A stretch of DNA of 59,530 bases, taken from assembly GCA_945861535.1 (NCBI GenBank), contig CAMAUZ010000046.1, positions 1-59,530 on the forward strand, given 5' to 3'. The notes under the pieces were generated by a model. It did not search any database. It was not told the DNA's origin and worked only from the letters and a program-made list of their open reading frames with translations. The translations under genes and the position numbers were made by a program. Shown piece by piece: positions 50,127 to 59,380 of this stretch. Position 1 is the stretch's first letter, and the number at the start of each line of letters is the position of its first letter. The DNA comes from Akkermansia muciniphila (GTDB taxonomy: Bacteria > Verrucomicrobiota > Verrucomicrobiia > Limisphaerales > BJHT01).

Positions 50127-50292
50127 GTAATTAGTGATAAGTAATTAGTAATTGGTGGGGAGCCTTGGCATGTCACGAAGTTCCAGCCCAAATGTTCGCA
50201 CTGACCGCCCACGGAGCGGCAGGGAGATACCGGTGCAGCCCATTGCTCCCGCCTATTTCTAATCGCCAGTTACTAATTACTTCCCCCCTCCC
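50127..50292. repeat. Inverted pair of TAATTAG arrays
   Basis: Left array: AAGTAATTAGTGATAAGTAA and more at 50128-50155. Right array: TTACTAATTACTTCCC near 50270-50288. The spacer (about 110 bp) has no ORF. GC-rich GGGGCGGGGCGGG and CCCCTCCCCTGCCCC ends extend the inverted symmetry. Confidence 0.7.
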
Positions 50293-50317
50293 CTGCCCCG
50301 CTCGTACACTGCGCGGC

Positions 50318-50602
50318 ATGAGACGCGCGTTGCGCCTGACGGCGCTGGCCGTGGCGCTGGTCGGCATGGTGTTCTGGTTTTTCGGCGGCCCCAATCTGGG
50401 CTGGACGAAGACGCGCGTTCCCGTGGCGAAGCTGGACCCGGTGACCGAAATCGAATTTACCGAGTATGAAGAACGGTTCGTGCCCGGCGTGGATTTCGTG
50501 GCGGGAACGCTCGGCCTGGCCGGAGTTTTCTTCGCCGTTTCGCTGTTCTGCCGCGCGCCCCAAATAGGTGCGCCCAACCAAAACCAAACCTCCTCGTTAT
50601 GA
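50318..50602 (+). CDS. Small two-helix membrane protein of unknown function
   Basis: 94 residues from ATG 50318. A basic start and hydrophobic helix (about 6-24) are followed by a short extracytoplasmic or cytoplasmic segment rich in Glu and Thr (DPVTEIEFTEYEERFVPG) and a second helix (about 62-80). I do not recognise the family. Its stop overlaps the ATG of the YceI gene (ATGA at 50599-50602), so the two are translationally coupled and may work together in the envelope. Confidence 0.6.
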   Translation: MRRALRLTALAVALVGMVFWFFGGPNLGWTKTRVPVAKLDPVTEIEFTEYEERFVPGVDFVAGTLGLAGVFFAVSLFCRAPQIGAPNQNQTSSL

Positions 50603-51219
50603 AAACTGTCCTGTCACAACTCCTGGTCCCGACCCTCAGCTTCCTCGCCCTCGTCGCCGCCGAGGCCGCGCCGATCAAGTTCGATCTGGCCGATCCGAAG
50701 AAGGTCAACCACGCGACCTTCCAGCTTGATGCACCGCTGGAGGCCATCGCCGGCACCGCCAACGGCGTGAGCGGCGAGGTGGTGTTCGATCCCGCGGCCC
50801 CGGCCGGCGTGCGCGGAAAAGTGACGATTCAGGCGGCGTCGCTGCAAGTGCCCAACGCGACGATGCAGGAGCACCTGCACGGCGCGATGTGGCTGGATGT
50901 GAAGAGTCATCCCGAAATCACCTTTGAAACCACCGGCGTCGCCGAGGTGCGGACGCGCGAAAATGTCACCAGCGCCGTGGTCTCCGGGCGACTGACCATC
51001 AAGGGCGTGACGCGCGAGTTGAAGACCCCGGCGACGTTCACCTATCTCAAGGACAAGCTCCGCGCGCGCGGCGGCCAGCAGGACGGCGACATCCTGGTGG
51101 TGCGCGCCAGTTTCGTGATCAAGCGGAGCGAGTTCGGCATCAACGCCGGGAAGGCCGAAGAAAAGGTCGCCGACGACATCCACATCAAGCTCAGCCTCGC
51201 CGGTCTGGCTCCGCGTTGA
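50599..51219 (+). CDS. Exported YceI-family protein
   Basis: 206 residues. A signal peptide (MKTVLSQLLVPTLSFLALVAAEA) precedes a lipocalin-like YceI domain, with INF-type beta strands, the family-like MQEHLHGAMWLDVKSHPEI and a VSGRLTIKGVTREL segment. YceI proteins bind isoprenoid or amide lipids in a hydrophobic pocket in the periplasm; they are often paired with small membrane proteins such as cytochrome b561, and here with the two-helix protein upstream. The apaG start is 11 bp beyond its stop. Confidence 0.92.
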   Translation: MKTVLSQLLVPTLSFLALVAAEAAPIKFDLADPKKVNHATFQLDAPLEAIAGTANGVSGEVVFDPAAPAGVRGKVTIQAASLQVPNATMQEHLHGAMWLDVKSHPEITFETTGVAEVRTRENVTSAVVSGRLTIKGVTRELKTPATFTYLKDKLRARGGQQDGDILVVRASFVIKRSEFGINAGKAEEKVADDIHIKLSLAGLAPR

Positions 51220-51229
51220 GCGCCGTCGC

Positions 51230-51634
51230 ATGAATCCCGCATCGCAATACTCCGAGCCGGCCGGCTTCCGCGTGACCGTGGACCGCGTGCTCCATCAACC
51301 CGACGCGCAGACCCCGCCCGAGCGCCCGCACTGCTTTGTCTATTTCATCACGATTCACAACGACACCGACCTCGCGATCACCGTCCGCGCGCGCAAATGG
51401 GTCGTGACCAGCGGCACCGGCGAGGTCCTCGCGGTGGAAGGCGAAGGCGTCGTGGGGCAGATGCCGCGCATCGCGCCCGGGGAGAGTTTTTCGTACAACA
51501 GCTTTCACCTGCTCGATACGCCCAGCGCGGTGGCGGAAGGCAGCTATCTCGGCGTCGATGCGGCAGGCCGCCCGGTGCTCGCGCGGATTCCCCGGTTCAA
51601 GATGATCGTGCCGGAGGAAACGATGTGGGCGTGA
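51230..51634 (+). CDS. apaG: ApaG/DUF525-domain protein
   Basis: 134 residues, one fibronectin-III-like ApaG domain. Landmarks are FVYFITIHNDTDLAITVRAR, KWVVTSGTGEVLAVEGEGVVGQ, IAPGESFSYNS and GSYLGVDAAG, all typical. The protein is cytoplasmic and of unknown exact function, linked genetically to Co/Mg tolerance and dinucleoside polyphosphate turnover in enterobacteria. It is probably co-transcribed with the YceI gene. The repeat at 51702 follows 67 bp later. Confidence 0.95.
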   Translation: MNPASQYSEPAGFRVTVDRVLHQPDAQTPPERPHCFVYFITIHNDTDLAITVRARKWVVTSGTGEVLAVEGEGVVGQMPRIAPGESFSYNSFHLLDTPSAVAEGSYLGVDAAGRPVLARIPRFKMIVPEETMWA

Positions 51635-51701
51635 GGCGGGCGGCGGGCGGACGCGATGGGCGCGGCGATCTGCGATTGGGAATTTGAGATTGGAAATCTC
51701 A

Positions 51702-51914
51702 GCCGTAACCATTCAGTGAGGGCGCAAGAAGCACGGCCTTCAGGCCGCAGAAGCGTGCGTCCTGTAGAGGGCGGGCGAATTTCCGAACACTTTATGGAAC
51801 TCACCAAATGGTGAGTGGGAGGACGCGTCCGTAGCGTGTGACACGGTCGCTGCGGGCGGACGTTTCTGCGGCCTGAAGGCCGCGCTCCTGTCGCCCTCAC
51901 TGAATCGTTACGGC
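51702..51914. repeat. 213 bp palindromic element, GTTACGGC...AGTGAGGGCG family, copy 1
   Basis: End arms GCCGTAACCATTCAGTGAGG (from 51702) and CCCTCACTGAATCGTTACGGC (to 51914) are reverse complements; each continues into GGCCTTCAGGCCGCAGAA or its complement. The right 150 bp matches the reverse complement of 59381-59530 with about three differences. It holds no ORF; an internal TTTATGGAACTCACC part is AT-richer than the arms. Confidence 0.9.
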
Positions 51915-51991
51915 TCAGCTCGGAAATCGCGCGGCTCCGGCTGGAGAATCTCCCCGCCTCCACCCGTCACTCCCCGCCGCCCGCACCGCAG

Positions 51992-52210
51992 CTACCGATG
52001 GCGGAAACTGATGCGGGCCTTGGTCAGATCGTAGGGGGACATCTCGACATCCACTTTGTCCCCCACGCTGATGCGGATGAAATTCTTCCGCATCTTCCCG
52101 GAGATATGGGCGAGGACTTCGTGGCCGTTCGGCAAAGCCACCCGAAACATGGTGCCCGGCAACACCTGGGTCACCGTCCCCATCAACGCAATCGGCTCTT
52201 CTTTCACCAT
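51992..52210 (-). CDS. infA: Translation initiation factor IF-1
   Basis: 72 residues from the ATG at 52210, exactly the family length. A single S1/OB domain with [44 protein letters not shown] and a basic C-terminus. It binds the 30S A-site region in initiation. The gene is solitary rather than in the usual secY-infA-rpmJ context. The frame upstream of the chosen ATG adds 32 residues without similarity and is rejected. It is divergent from the glucan phosphorylase. Confidence 0.97.
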   Translation of the reverse strand: MVKEEPIALMGTVTQVLPGTMFRVALPNGHEVLAHISGKMRKNFIRISVGDKVDVEMSPYDLTKARISFRHR

Positions 52211-52545
52211 GCAACTCTCATTCACAATATGCGCATTGGCCGGCCTGGTCAGCCCACCCGGCCAATAACAAGGCCGGTTTGATAGCAGAGGAGATTTGGA
52301 ATGCAAGGGGTTTACCGCCGCCCAGAAAACCGCCTCTGCGAGCGGCTACGACGGCGGATCGGCCGCCCGCCGCAGCCGCCGCCGGACTATCAATTCGGCC
52401 CGTGATCCGGGAGAAAAAGTTTCATGCGCAAAAGCCCGCTCCGGGCAAAATTGCTCTTGGATTCAAGGATTGGCGTCCCTAGCGTCCCGCTTCCTTGAAA
52501 CAGGCGTTAGGGAGCGACAGCAAATTCGGATCGGAAAATCAGGCT
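52211..52545. other. Divergent promoter region between infA and the glucan phosphorylase
   Basis: No gene or long repeat was recognised. A GGCCGG-type stem (about 52239-52275) lies near infA. No convincing -35/-10 pair could be chosen for either gene. Confidence 0.45.
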
Positions 52546-54741
52546 ATGAAAAGCAAAGTAATATCGGCGCAGGAAATCACGGAGATCGTCGTGGGGTTGA
52601 ACCGCATGGCGCGGAATCTCTGGTGGACATGGAATCAGGACGCGCAGGAGTTGTTTCAGGAATTGTCGCCGCGCGGCTGGCAGAACCTCTACCACAACGC
52701 CGTGGCCATCCTGCACGAGGTGTCCGAGTACGAACTGCGCACCCGCCTGCAGGACCATGAGTTTGCCGCCCACGCCCGCCGGGTGCTGCACAATTTCAAA
52801 TCCTACATGGAGGAAAAGGACACCTGGGGTCGCCAGAACGCCCCGGCGCTGCACCAGAATCCGGTTGCCTATTTCAGCGCGGAGTTTGGCTTTCACGAAA
52901 CCCTCCCCATCGCCGCCGGCGGTCTCGGGATGCTGGCCGGCGACCACGCCAAATCGGCCAGCGACCTGGACATCGGTTTCGTCGGCATCAGCCTGTTCTA
53001 CCGCGAAGGCTATTTTCAGCAGGCGCTCAACCAGGAGAACTGGCAGACGGAGTACTATACCCTGCTCAACCCGCGGAACCTCCCGATCGAGCCCGTGCTC
53101 AACGCCGCGGGCGATCCCGTCATCTGCTCGGTGCGCATCGCGATGAGCCAGGTGTCGTTCAAGGCCTGGCGCGTCAATGTCGGCCGCAACCCCGTCTTCC
53201 TCCTCGACACCAATCTCCCGGAAAACGAATCCCATTTCCGCGACCTCACCTTGCGCGTGTACGGCGGCGACAGCACCACGCGCATCATGCAGGAAATCCT
53301 CCTCGGCGTCGGCGGTGTCCGCCTGTTGCGCGCCCTCGGCTACCAGCCCTCGACCTTCCACATGAACGAGGGGCACGCCGCCTTCCTCACCGTGGAACTG
53401 GTCCGCGAGAAAATGGCGCAGCTCCTGTCCTTCGACGCCGCGGTCGCGGCCACCAAAAAGGAGTGCATCTTCACCACGCACACGCCCGTCGAGGCCGGGC
53501 ACGACCGCTTCAGCAGCGAGCTGATGAGCTACGCGGCGCACAAGTTTGCCACGCAACTCAAGCTCACCCACCAGCAGATGATGGCGTTCGGTCGCGTGAA
53601 TCCCACCGATGAAAACGAGCCGTTCTGCATGACCGTGCTCGCGCTCAAGCTCTCCCGCGCCGCCAACGGCGTCAGCGAACTCCACGGCCAGGTCAGCCGC
53701 GAGATGTGGCAGTGCCTCTATCGCGACCACAAGGTCGCCGACGTGCCCATCGGCCACATCACCAACGGCATCCATCTCATGGGCTGGATGAAAGGTCCCG
53801 TCCGCCGGTTCTGGCGCCGCAAAGTGGCCGCGACCACCTATGCCAAGGCGGGCACCGAGGCGGGTGCGACCAGTTGGCAGCACGATCCCAACGTGCCCTT
53901 CGAGAAAGAAATCAACTCCGCGGAATTCTGGAAACGCATGGAAGATCCGAACTTCGTCACCGACGAGGATCTCTGGGCCTTCCGCTACAAACTCCGCCGC
54001 GAACTCATCGAGTTCAGCCGCCGCCGCCTGCTGCTCCAGGGCCAGCGCCTCGCGCAAGGCGACTTCATCGCGTTCGATTCCCTGATGAATCCCGACGCGC
54101 TCACCATTGGCTTCGCGCGCCGCTTCGCCACCTACAAGCGCGCCCCGCTGATTTTCCAGCAGTTCGAGAACATCGTGAAGCTGTGCAACGACAAGCAGCG
54201 CCCGGTGCAATTCATCTTCGCCGGCAAGGCCCATCCGCGCGACGACGAAGGCAAGCGCTTCATCCAGCACATCATCCACCTCAGCAAACACAGCGAACTG
54301 AAGGGCCACCTCGTCTTCATCGAGAACTACGACGTCCACGTCGCGCGCCAGATGGTTTCCGGCTGCGACATCTGGCTCAACAACCCCCGCCGGCCGCTCG
54401 AGGCCTCGGGCACCAGCGGCATGAAGGCCAGTTGTCATGGCTGTTTGAACATGAGCATCCTCGACGGCTGGTGGCGCGAGGGTTTCGACGGCACCAACGG
54501 GTTCGCCATCGGCGAGGATTCCCACGCCGCCTCCACGGAAGTGCAGGATCGCACCGACAGCGAAAACCTCTACACCGTCCTCACCGAACAGGTCATCCCC
54601 GAATTCTTCAACCGCGACGCCACCGGCATTCCGCGTCAATGGATCCAGCGCATCCGCCGCGCCATGGTCACGCTGGTGCCGCAGTTCAACACCTGGCGCA
54701 TGGTGCAGGAGTACACGCGGAAATATTACCTGACGAAATAG
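52546..54741 (+). CDS. glgP: Alpha-glucan phosphorylase, short GT35 type
   Basis: 731 residues from ATG 52546; an upstream frame from 52495 adds 17 unsupported residues. The N-terminus (GLNRMARNLWWTWNQDAQELF) and FSAEFGFHETLPIAAGGLG are marks of the short bacterial and archaeal alpha-glucan phosphorylases, shorter than the 800-residue GlgP/MalP type. THTPVEAGHDRF, KRAPLIFQQ and ASGTSGMKASCHG follow, the last with the PLP-binding Lys near 627. It releases glucose 1-phosphate from glycogen or maltodextrin in the cytoplasm and would cooperate with the debranching enzyme at 18.3 kb, although the two genes are far apart. Confidence 0.93.
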   Translation: MKSKVISAQEITEIVVGLNRMARNLWWTWNQDAQELFQELSPRGWQNLYHNAVAILHEVSEYELRTRLQDHEFAAHARRVLHNFKSYMEEKDTWGRQNAPALHQNPVAYFSAEFGFHETLPIAAGGLGMLAGDHAKSASDLDIGFVGISLFYREGYFQQALNQENWQTEYYTLLNPRNLPIEPVLNAAGDPVICSVRIAMSQVSFKAWRVNVGRNPVFLLDTNLPENESHFRDLTLRVYGGDSTTRIMQEILLGVGGVRLLRALGYQPSTFHMNEGHAAFLTVELVREKMAQLLSFDAAVAATKKECIFTTHTPVEAGHDRFSSELMSYAAHKFATQLKLTHQQMMAFGRVNPTDENEPFCMTVLALKLSRAANGVSELHGQVSREMWQCLYRDHKVADVPIGHITNGIHLMGWMKGPVRRFWRRKVAATTYAKAGTEAGATSWQHDPNVPFEKEINSAEFWKRMEDPNFVTDEDLWAFRYKLRRELIEFSRRRLLLQGQRLAQGDFIAFDSLMNPDALTIGFARRFATYKRAPLIFQQFENIVKLCNDKQRPVQFIFAGKAHPRDDEGKRFIQHIIHLSKHSELKGHLVFIENYDVHVARQMVSGCDIWLNNPRRPLEASGTSGMKASCHGCLNMSILDGWWREGFDGTNGFAIGEDSHAASTEVQDRTDSENLYTVLTEQVIPEFFNRDATGIPRQWIQRIRRAMVTLVPQFNTWRMVQEYTRKYYLTK

Positions 54742-54936
54742 CCGCCACCTCGCGGCAGGGGGCGGCGCGCCGAACTCCCGTTTGGCGCGTCCCCCCAACC
54801 CCACCCACGCACCGATTTGGAAACCGGCGCTCTGCCGGACTTTGGTGGCGCTACGCCGGGTCAGGCCGTGGGTTTCGGTGCGAGCGCAGACCAAGACTAG
54901 GGCGTTCGTTCGCAGTTGAACGCGACCATCCGGCCG

Positions 54937-55060
54937 CCCGGCTGGTTGCCAGCGGATGGGTCGGGCCGAGGGTGCGCTGGCAGTGCGGACACCAGCCGAC
55001 CTCGGTGGTCACTCGCGTGAAGTTGGGGCGCGCCACGGGGATTTCCTCACGGTATCGCAC
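54937..55060 (-). pseudogene. Fragment of an IS66-family transposase (zinc-finger region)
   Basis: On the minus strand, a frame starting at 55060 reads REEIPVARPNFTRVTTEVGW followed by CPHC and GPTHPLATSRAAG. This resembles the C-x2-C ... HP-x-QTS-x-ALG region of IS66 transposases. The similarity ends after about 40 residues and no catalytic domain, inverted repeats or helper genes are found. The remaining sequence of the 54742-55093 gap shows only a short GCCGCC/GGCGGC stem after the phosphorylase. Confidence 0.5.
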
Positions 55061-55093
55061 GAGTGGACGCTGCCCATGCGGCCGCCGATCCGG

Positions 55094-56509
55094 CTACTTC
55101 TTTTTCTTCCGGTCGCCGCCAATGATGACGCGCTCGGCGGCCTGGCAGGCGCCGCTGGTGGGGCCGCCGGTGAGGTCGAGCTTGCCGGTGCTGTCACCCA
55201 TGCGGGCGGTGGGGGCGTTCATGCGGTCGAGCAGCGCGAGGAAGAGATTGGCGGCGGGGGTTTCCTTCTCGAATTCAACATGGCGGCCGGTCTGGATGGT
55301 GCCGCCGCCACGGCCGGCGAGGATGAGCGGGAGATCGTGGTGCGCGTGGGCGTTGCCGTCGGCGATGCCGCTGCCGTACACGATCATGCAGTTGTCGAGC
55401 AGCGTGCCGTCGCCTTCCCTCACGGATTTGAGCTTGTTCAGGAAATAGGCGAACTGCTGCATGTGCAGCGTGTTGATCTTCGCGAGCTTGTGCATCTTGG
55501 CTTCCTCGCGACCGTGATGGGAAAGGTCGTGATGGCCTTCGGGGACGCCGATGGACGGGTAAGGGCGGTTGCTGCCGTCGTGGGCGGCAAGGAGCGTGGC
55601 GATGCGCGTGGTATCGGTCTGGAACGCGACGGTCATCAGGTCGTACATCATGCGGACATGCGGCTCGAAGTCCTTGGGGATGCCGGTGGGGGCCTTGAGG
55701 TCGGGTTGGCTGGCGGCGAATTGCTCGGTCTTTTCGATGCGCTGTTCGAGTTCGCGCACGGAGGTCAGGTATTCGTCGAGCTTCCGCTGGTCGGTGTGGC
55801 CGAGGTTGGATTTCATCCGGCGGGCGTCTTCCATCACGAAATCCAGCACGCTCTTCTGATAACTCTGGCGCTTGGCGCGGGCCTCGGCGGATTCGCTCGC
55901 AGTGCGGCCGGCGAAGAGGCGCTCGAACACCAACCGCGGATCGACCTCCGGCGTCATGGGCATCGAGTCGGAGCGCCACGCGAGATTGTATTGATAGGCG
56001 CAACTGTAGCCGGAGTCGCACGCGCCGGCGTTGCGGGCGCGGTCGCAGCTCAGTTCAAGCGAGGGGAAACGGGTGAGGCCGCCGATTTTTTGCGCCGCAA
56101 TCTGGTCCACCGAAATGCCCACCTTGATGTCCGCGCCGGCGGTTTTGCGCGCCTGACAGGCGGTGAGGAAGGTCGCGTTTGCCCGCGCGTGGTCGCCGGG
56201 GCCGTCGCCGTTGCCGCGAGCCTTCGTGTGGGCGAGGCCGCTGAGGACGAGGAGGTCGCTTTTGAAATCTTTCACCGGCTGGAGAATGGCGGGCATCTCG
56301 TAGTCACGCCCGAGCGTCTTGGGAGTCCAGTCAGCCATGTTCGCGCCATTGGGGATGTACACGAAGGCCATGCGCTTGACGGGGCCGGCGGGCGCGCCGG
56401 GCCCGGCCAGCAGGGGCGCGGGCAGCATGGCTTCGAGGGCGGGCAGCGCAACGAGCGTGCCGAGGCCGCGGAGAAAGGTGCGGCGCGGGAGGTGCCAGGA
56501 TTTGTTCAT
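55094..56509 (-). CDS. Tat-exported DUF1552 protein
   Basis: 471 residues. A twin-arginine signal, RRTFLRGLG, is followed by a hydrophobic segment (LVALPALEAMLPAPLLAG). The DUF1552 body has MAFVYIPNGANMADWTPK, HTKARGNGDGPGDHARANATFL, SVDQIAAQKIGG, DFVMEDARR, LAAHDGSNRPYPSIGVPEGHHDLSHHG and MIVYGSGIADGNAHAHHDLP. The function is unknown. In Planctomycetes and Verrucomicrobia it nearly always stands beside a DUF1592/DUF1588 planctomycete-cytochrome-type gene, which is absent on either side here. It ends in a lysine-rich tail. Confidence 0.95.
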   Translation of the reverse strand: MNKSWHLPRRTFLRGLGTLVALPALEAMLPAPLLAGPGAPAGPVKRMAFVYIPNGANMADWTPKTLGRDYEMPAILQPVKDFKSDLLVLSGLAHTKARGNGDGPGDHARANATFLTACQARKTAGADIKVGISVDQIAAQKIGGLTRFPSLELSCDRARNAGACDSGYSCAYQYNLAWRSDSMPMTPEVDPRLVFERLFAGRTASESAEARAKRQSYQKSVLDFVMEDARRMKSNLGHTDQRKLDEYLTSVRELEQRIEKTEQFAASQPDLKAPTGIPKDFEPHVRMMYDLMTVAFQTDTTRIATLLAAHDGSNRPYPSIGVPEGHHDLSHHGREEAKMHKLAKINTLHMQQFAYFLNKLKSVREGDGTLLDNCMIVYGSGIADGNAHAHHDLPLILAGRGGGTIQTGRHVEFEKETPAANLFLALLDRMNAPTARMGDSTGKLDLTGGPTSGACQAAERVIIGGDRKKKK

Positions 56510-56581
56510 AGACTCAATGGGTTGCGAGCGGCGGGAAAGTAGCCTTGGGGGTGCGTGAAAACAACGGGGATTTCAAGATGG

Positions 56582-56760
56582 CGAAAAGCTCAAAGTTCAA
56601 AGCTCAAAGCTCAAGGGAAGCTGCAAACACCAAGCTTCAAAGTGGTTCGCCCCCCGAGATTTGCTGAACGACCGGCACGGAAACACCTGCCGAAAACGGT
56701 GGCGCTGGGTGCTTGATGTTTGGCGCTTGGTCCTTCCCTTGAGCTTTGAACTTCATCCCT
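56582..56760. repeat. Inverted pair of CTCAAAG arrays
   Basis: Left: CTCAAAG, TTCAAAG, CTCAAAG, CTCAAGG (about 56590-56620). Right: CTTCCCTTGAGCTTTGAACT (about 56735-56755). The inner part has GCTTGATGTTTGGCGCTTGG, also with a 7 bp rhythm. It fills most of the 56510-56813 gap. Confidence 0.75.
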
Positions 56761-56813
56761 CCCCCGCGCTCATTGCCGGGGTCGCTCCCCGCCGCACGTC
56801 GTTCGGGTTTCGC

Positions 56814-58664
56814 TCACGGCAGCACCTGCAGGCGGTAGAAACGGATGTTGTCAGTGCCGGACACATCATGAAATCGCGCCGTCGCGTTTGCGGCGGTCAC
56901 GGGCGCTCCCACCTTGAGCCACGGGCCAGGACCGAAGGCGGCCTTGGTGAAAACCTGATAGCGTTTGCCGGGGCAGCTTTTCCATTCCACCACCGTGCCG
57001 GCGGCAGTCTGCGTTACGCGGTCGATGCTGAAGAATGAGCTGCCATTGGTCGGATCGGTGCCCGCGATGTGCTCCTGCGCGTTGGAAATTCCGTCGCCGT
57101 CCGGGTCCGCCGTCAGGCCGGCTATGGGGGCGGTGAACACGGGGAAATAGCGGCGTTGAAAGGTGTCATCCAGGCCATCGAAATTATTGTCAGGAACGGT
57201 GGGCAGGATTTTCACGTAGCCATTCGCGTAGGCGAGACTGGCGCCCTGTTGCACGACGAGGCTGCGCAGGCCGGGCGTGGCGTTGGTGGCCACCGATACG
57301 CTGACGAGCAGGCCCCGCAGCACGAGTCCGCCGCCGAAATCCATCGCAGGCTGGGGGTAGGTCAGGCTATGGCTCACCCCGTCGCCCGTGAGGCGCAGCG
57401 TCGCGCCGCTCGGCGGCAGATCGGGCGAATAGACGCCGATCACAATATTACTCTGACCGGGTGACAACACGGCGGGCAGCGGACTGAGCGTGCTGGCCTC
57501 GCCATTCGGCGCGGGCTGGCGGAGATAGGCGATGCGGAAGGCGGGCCGTCCGCTGGTGACAGTCACGTCGTGCGTGTTGGTGCGCGACTGGGACACGGTG
57601 ACGGGCTGATTTGCCGTCGGCAGAAATTCCGTGGTGGCGCGGTAGTAGGGATCCCCCACCTCCGCGCCGCGAATCAGCCATTGCTCAGCCTCCGCCGGAT
57701 CCAGCGGCCAGACGCGGAGCTGATGAACACCGGGTGGCAGCGCGTTCAGCACGAAGCTGCCGCCGGCACCGGTCACCGTCGCCCCGAGGAGATTTCCCGC
57801 CGCGTCCTCCACGCCCACGGCCGCGCCGAACACGCCCGCGCCATCCATCCGCACGCGCCCGGTGAGATGCCCGAGGTGCGCGAGACCCGCGGCATCGCCA
57901 TACGCCGCGCGCGCAAAGGCGATTTCATCCGCGGAAAGTCCGTGGCGGGCATCGACGCCGGTGCCGCCCGTCGGGGCCATGGTCGCGCCGCCGAGCGGGC
58001 AATGATCCAGGCCAAGCAGGTGGCCGATCTCGTGCAGGAGCGTGGTCTCGGCGAAGAAGCCGGAATTCTGCCGGTCGTTGAAATCCGTGAACCACTGGCG
58101 CTCGAAACCATTGAGCACGATGTCCGCGCCCAGCAGCGTGCCGTCCGCGCGCGAGCTGGTGAGCGTGAGACCGAGCGTGCCGCGCAGGCTGATCGTGCCG
58201 CCCGCGACGAGGTCGGAAGTCTTCGCCCAGTAGATGACGTTGGTGCCGTCGGTCGGGTCCATGAGGTCGGGCGCGGGCGGTAGGGAGACCGCTTCCTCGA
58301 AGCGCAGCGCCGAGCCGGGAATGCTCTGCCATTGCCCGAACGCGGCGCGGACGGCGTTGAGTTCGTTGGCGGTGTTGGTGGTCGAGTAACCGTCGGTCGC
58401 GAGGTGAAAACGGATGACGTTGGTCCCGGGCGTGGCAGCGGCCGCCGGTGCGTGCGTTGCGGGCCCTGGCTCCGCGAGACGCCACCGCAGCGGCGCACCG
58501 GTTTGCAGGTCGGTGGCGGAAACGAAGGCGTGGCTGACGGGCGGCGCGAGAAGGAGGAGAGCGGCGGCGATGACTCCGAGACCAGCGATGGTAGCACGGT
58601 GAAAAGCGTTCGTTCGCGGCGTTTGCGCGCCGTGGCCGGACTGGTTCCGGAGACAAACTTTCAT
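56814..58664 (-). CDS. Exported matrixin-like (M10-type) metalloprotease
   Basis: 616 residues. A signal segment (about 25-46) precedes a metzincin catalytic domain with zinc motif HEIGHLLGLDH (about 210-220) and Met-turn candidate ATMAPTG. A carboxypeptidase-regulatory-like beta domain follows (about 265-325, GHLTGRVRMDGAGVFG). Two further beta-rich regions lead to a calcium-binding-type segment DPDGDGISNAQEHIAGTDP (about 520-540) and a final beta domain. The protein probably acts in the periplasm or outside the cell. The start overlaps the stop of the small exported protein upstream (58661-58664), so the two are coupled. Confidence 0.88.
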   Translation of the reverse strand: MKVCLRNQSGHGAQTPRTNAFHRATIAGLGVIAAALLLLAPPVSHAFVSATDLQTGAPLRWRLAEPGPATHAPAAAATPGTNVIRFHLATDGYSTTNTANELNAVRAAFGQWQSIPGSALRFEEAVSLPPAPDLMDPTDGTNVIYWAKTSDLVAGGTISLRGTLGLTLTSSRADGTLLGADIVLNGFERQWFTDFNDRQNSGFFAETTLLHEIGHLLGLDHCPLGGATMAPTGGTGVDARHGLSADEIAFARAAYGDAAGLAHLGHLTGRVRMDGAGVFGAAVGVEDAAGNLLGATVTGAGGSFVLNALPPGVHQLRVWPLDPAEAEQWLIRGAEVGDPYYRATTEFLPTANQPVTVSQSRTNTHDVTVTSGRPAFRIAYLRQPAPNGEASTLSPLPAVLSPGQSNIVIGVYSPDLPPSGATLRLTGDGVSHSLTYPQPAMDFGGGLVLRGLLVSVSVATNATPGLRSLVVQQGASLAYANGYVKILPTVPDNNFDGLDDTFQRRYFPVFTAPIAGLTADPDGDGISNAQEHIAGTDPTNGSSFFSIDRVTQTAAGTVVEWKSCPGKRYQVFTKAAFGPGPWLKVGAPVTAANATARFHDVSGTDNIRFYRLQVLP

Positions 58665-59236
58665 GGCGCGGTGCGACCGACGAGCTGCTTCAACCGCTCG
58701 ACGGTGAGGGGGCCGCCGGTCGGCGCGCTCGCTGGAGTCTTGGCGGCTGCGCCCGCAGGCCGCGTCGTCCTCGCCCCGGGTTCACTGTGGCCGAGGAACG
58801 CGCTCTGTGCCCGCAGCTCACCCGATTCCGGGGCACGGACCAGCGAGAATTTCCCATGCGCCAAACCGAGCGTGACGCCTTCGCCGGCGCGGTTCAGCGC
58901 GAGGAAGGCGACGACTTCCTCGCCGATGCGATATTCGGCCTGGCCCGTGACGGTCTGACGTTGTTCGCCGAGCGTGCCGCCCGCCTGCACGACGGTGAAA
59001 TGCGCGGTGCGCGCCCCTTTCCATACCTCGGAGACCGCAAGTTCGATGCGCGTGGTGAGGCGCCCGCGCGCGTCGCGTTCGCAACTCCGGCTGACGACCT
59101 CGCCACGCAGCACCACGTCGGCGGTGCGCGCGAGTTCAGCAATGGGAACCGGGAGAAATTGCGTGGCGAATCCCGAGGAAACGCACCACACCCCCCACAA
59201 CACGAAAGTCAGACGAAGCACCTCCGAGGGTACCAT
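58661..59236 (-). CDS. Exported protein of unknown function, coupled to the metalloprotease
   Basis: 191 residues. A hydrophobic signal (VLRLTFVLWGVWCVSSGFA) is followed by a compact beta-rich domain: LARTADVVLRGEVVSRSCERDARGRLTT, VSEVWKG, GEEVVAFLAL. The tail (about 150-180) is Ala/Pro/Thr-rich. I do not know the family name, but such small 'ADVVLRGEV'-type proteins often accompany secreted M10 proteases in PVC genomes. The overlap ATGA with the protease gene indicates coupled translation; a role as inhibitor or secretion partner is only inference. Confidence 0.75.
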   Translation of the reverse strand: MVPSEVLRLTFVLWGVWCVSSGFATQFLPVPIAELARTADVVLRGEVVSRSCERDARGRLTTRIELAVSEVWKGARTAHFTVVQAGGTLGEQRQTVTGQAEYRIGEEVVAFLALNRAGEGVTLGLAHGKFSLVRAPESGELRAQSAFLGHSEPGARTTRPAGAAAKTPASAPTGGPLTVERLKQLVGRTAP

Positions 59237-59380
59237 TCGTCGCGCGGCGCTTCAAAAAGTTTGTGACCAACCCGTAAAGAAACTGCCCGGCCTGCGGCGT
59301 AAACCGCGATTGGCGGGGTGAACCGGCGCACCTCGGGGCGGGGGACGGCGGGCGGCCCGCGGCGACCTATCCACCTCTTG

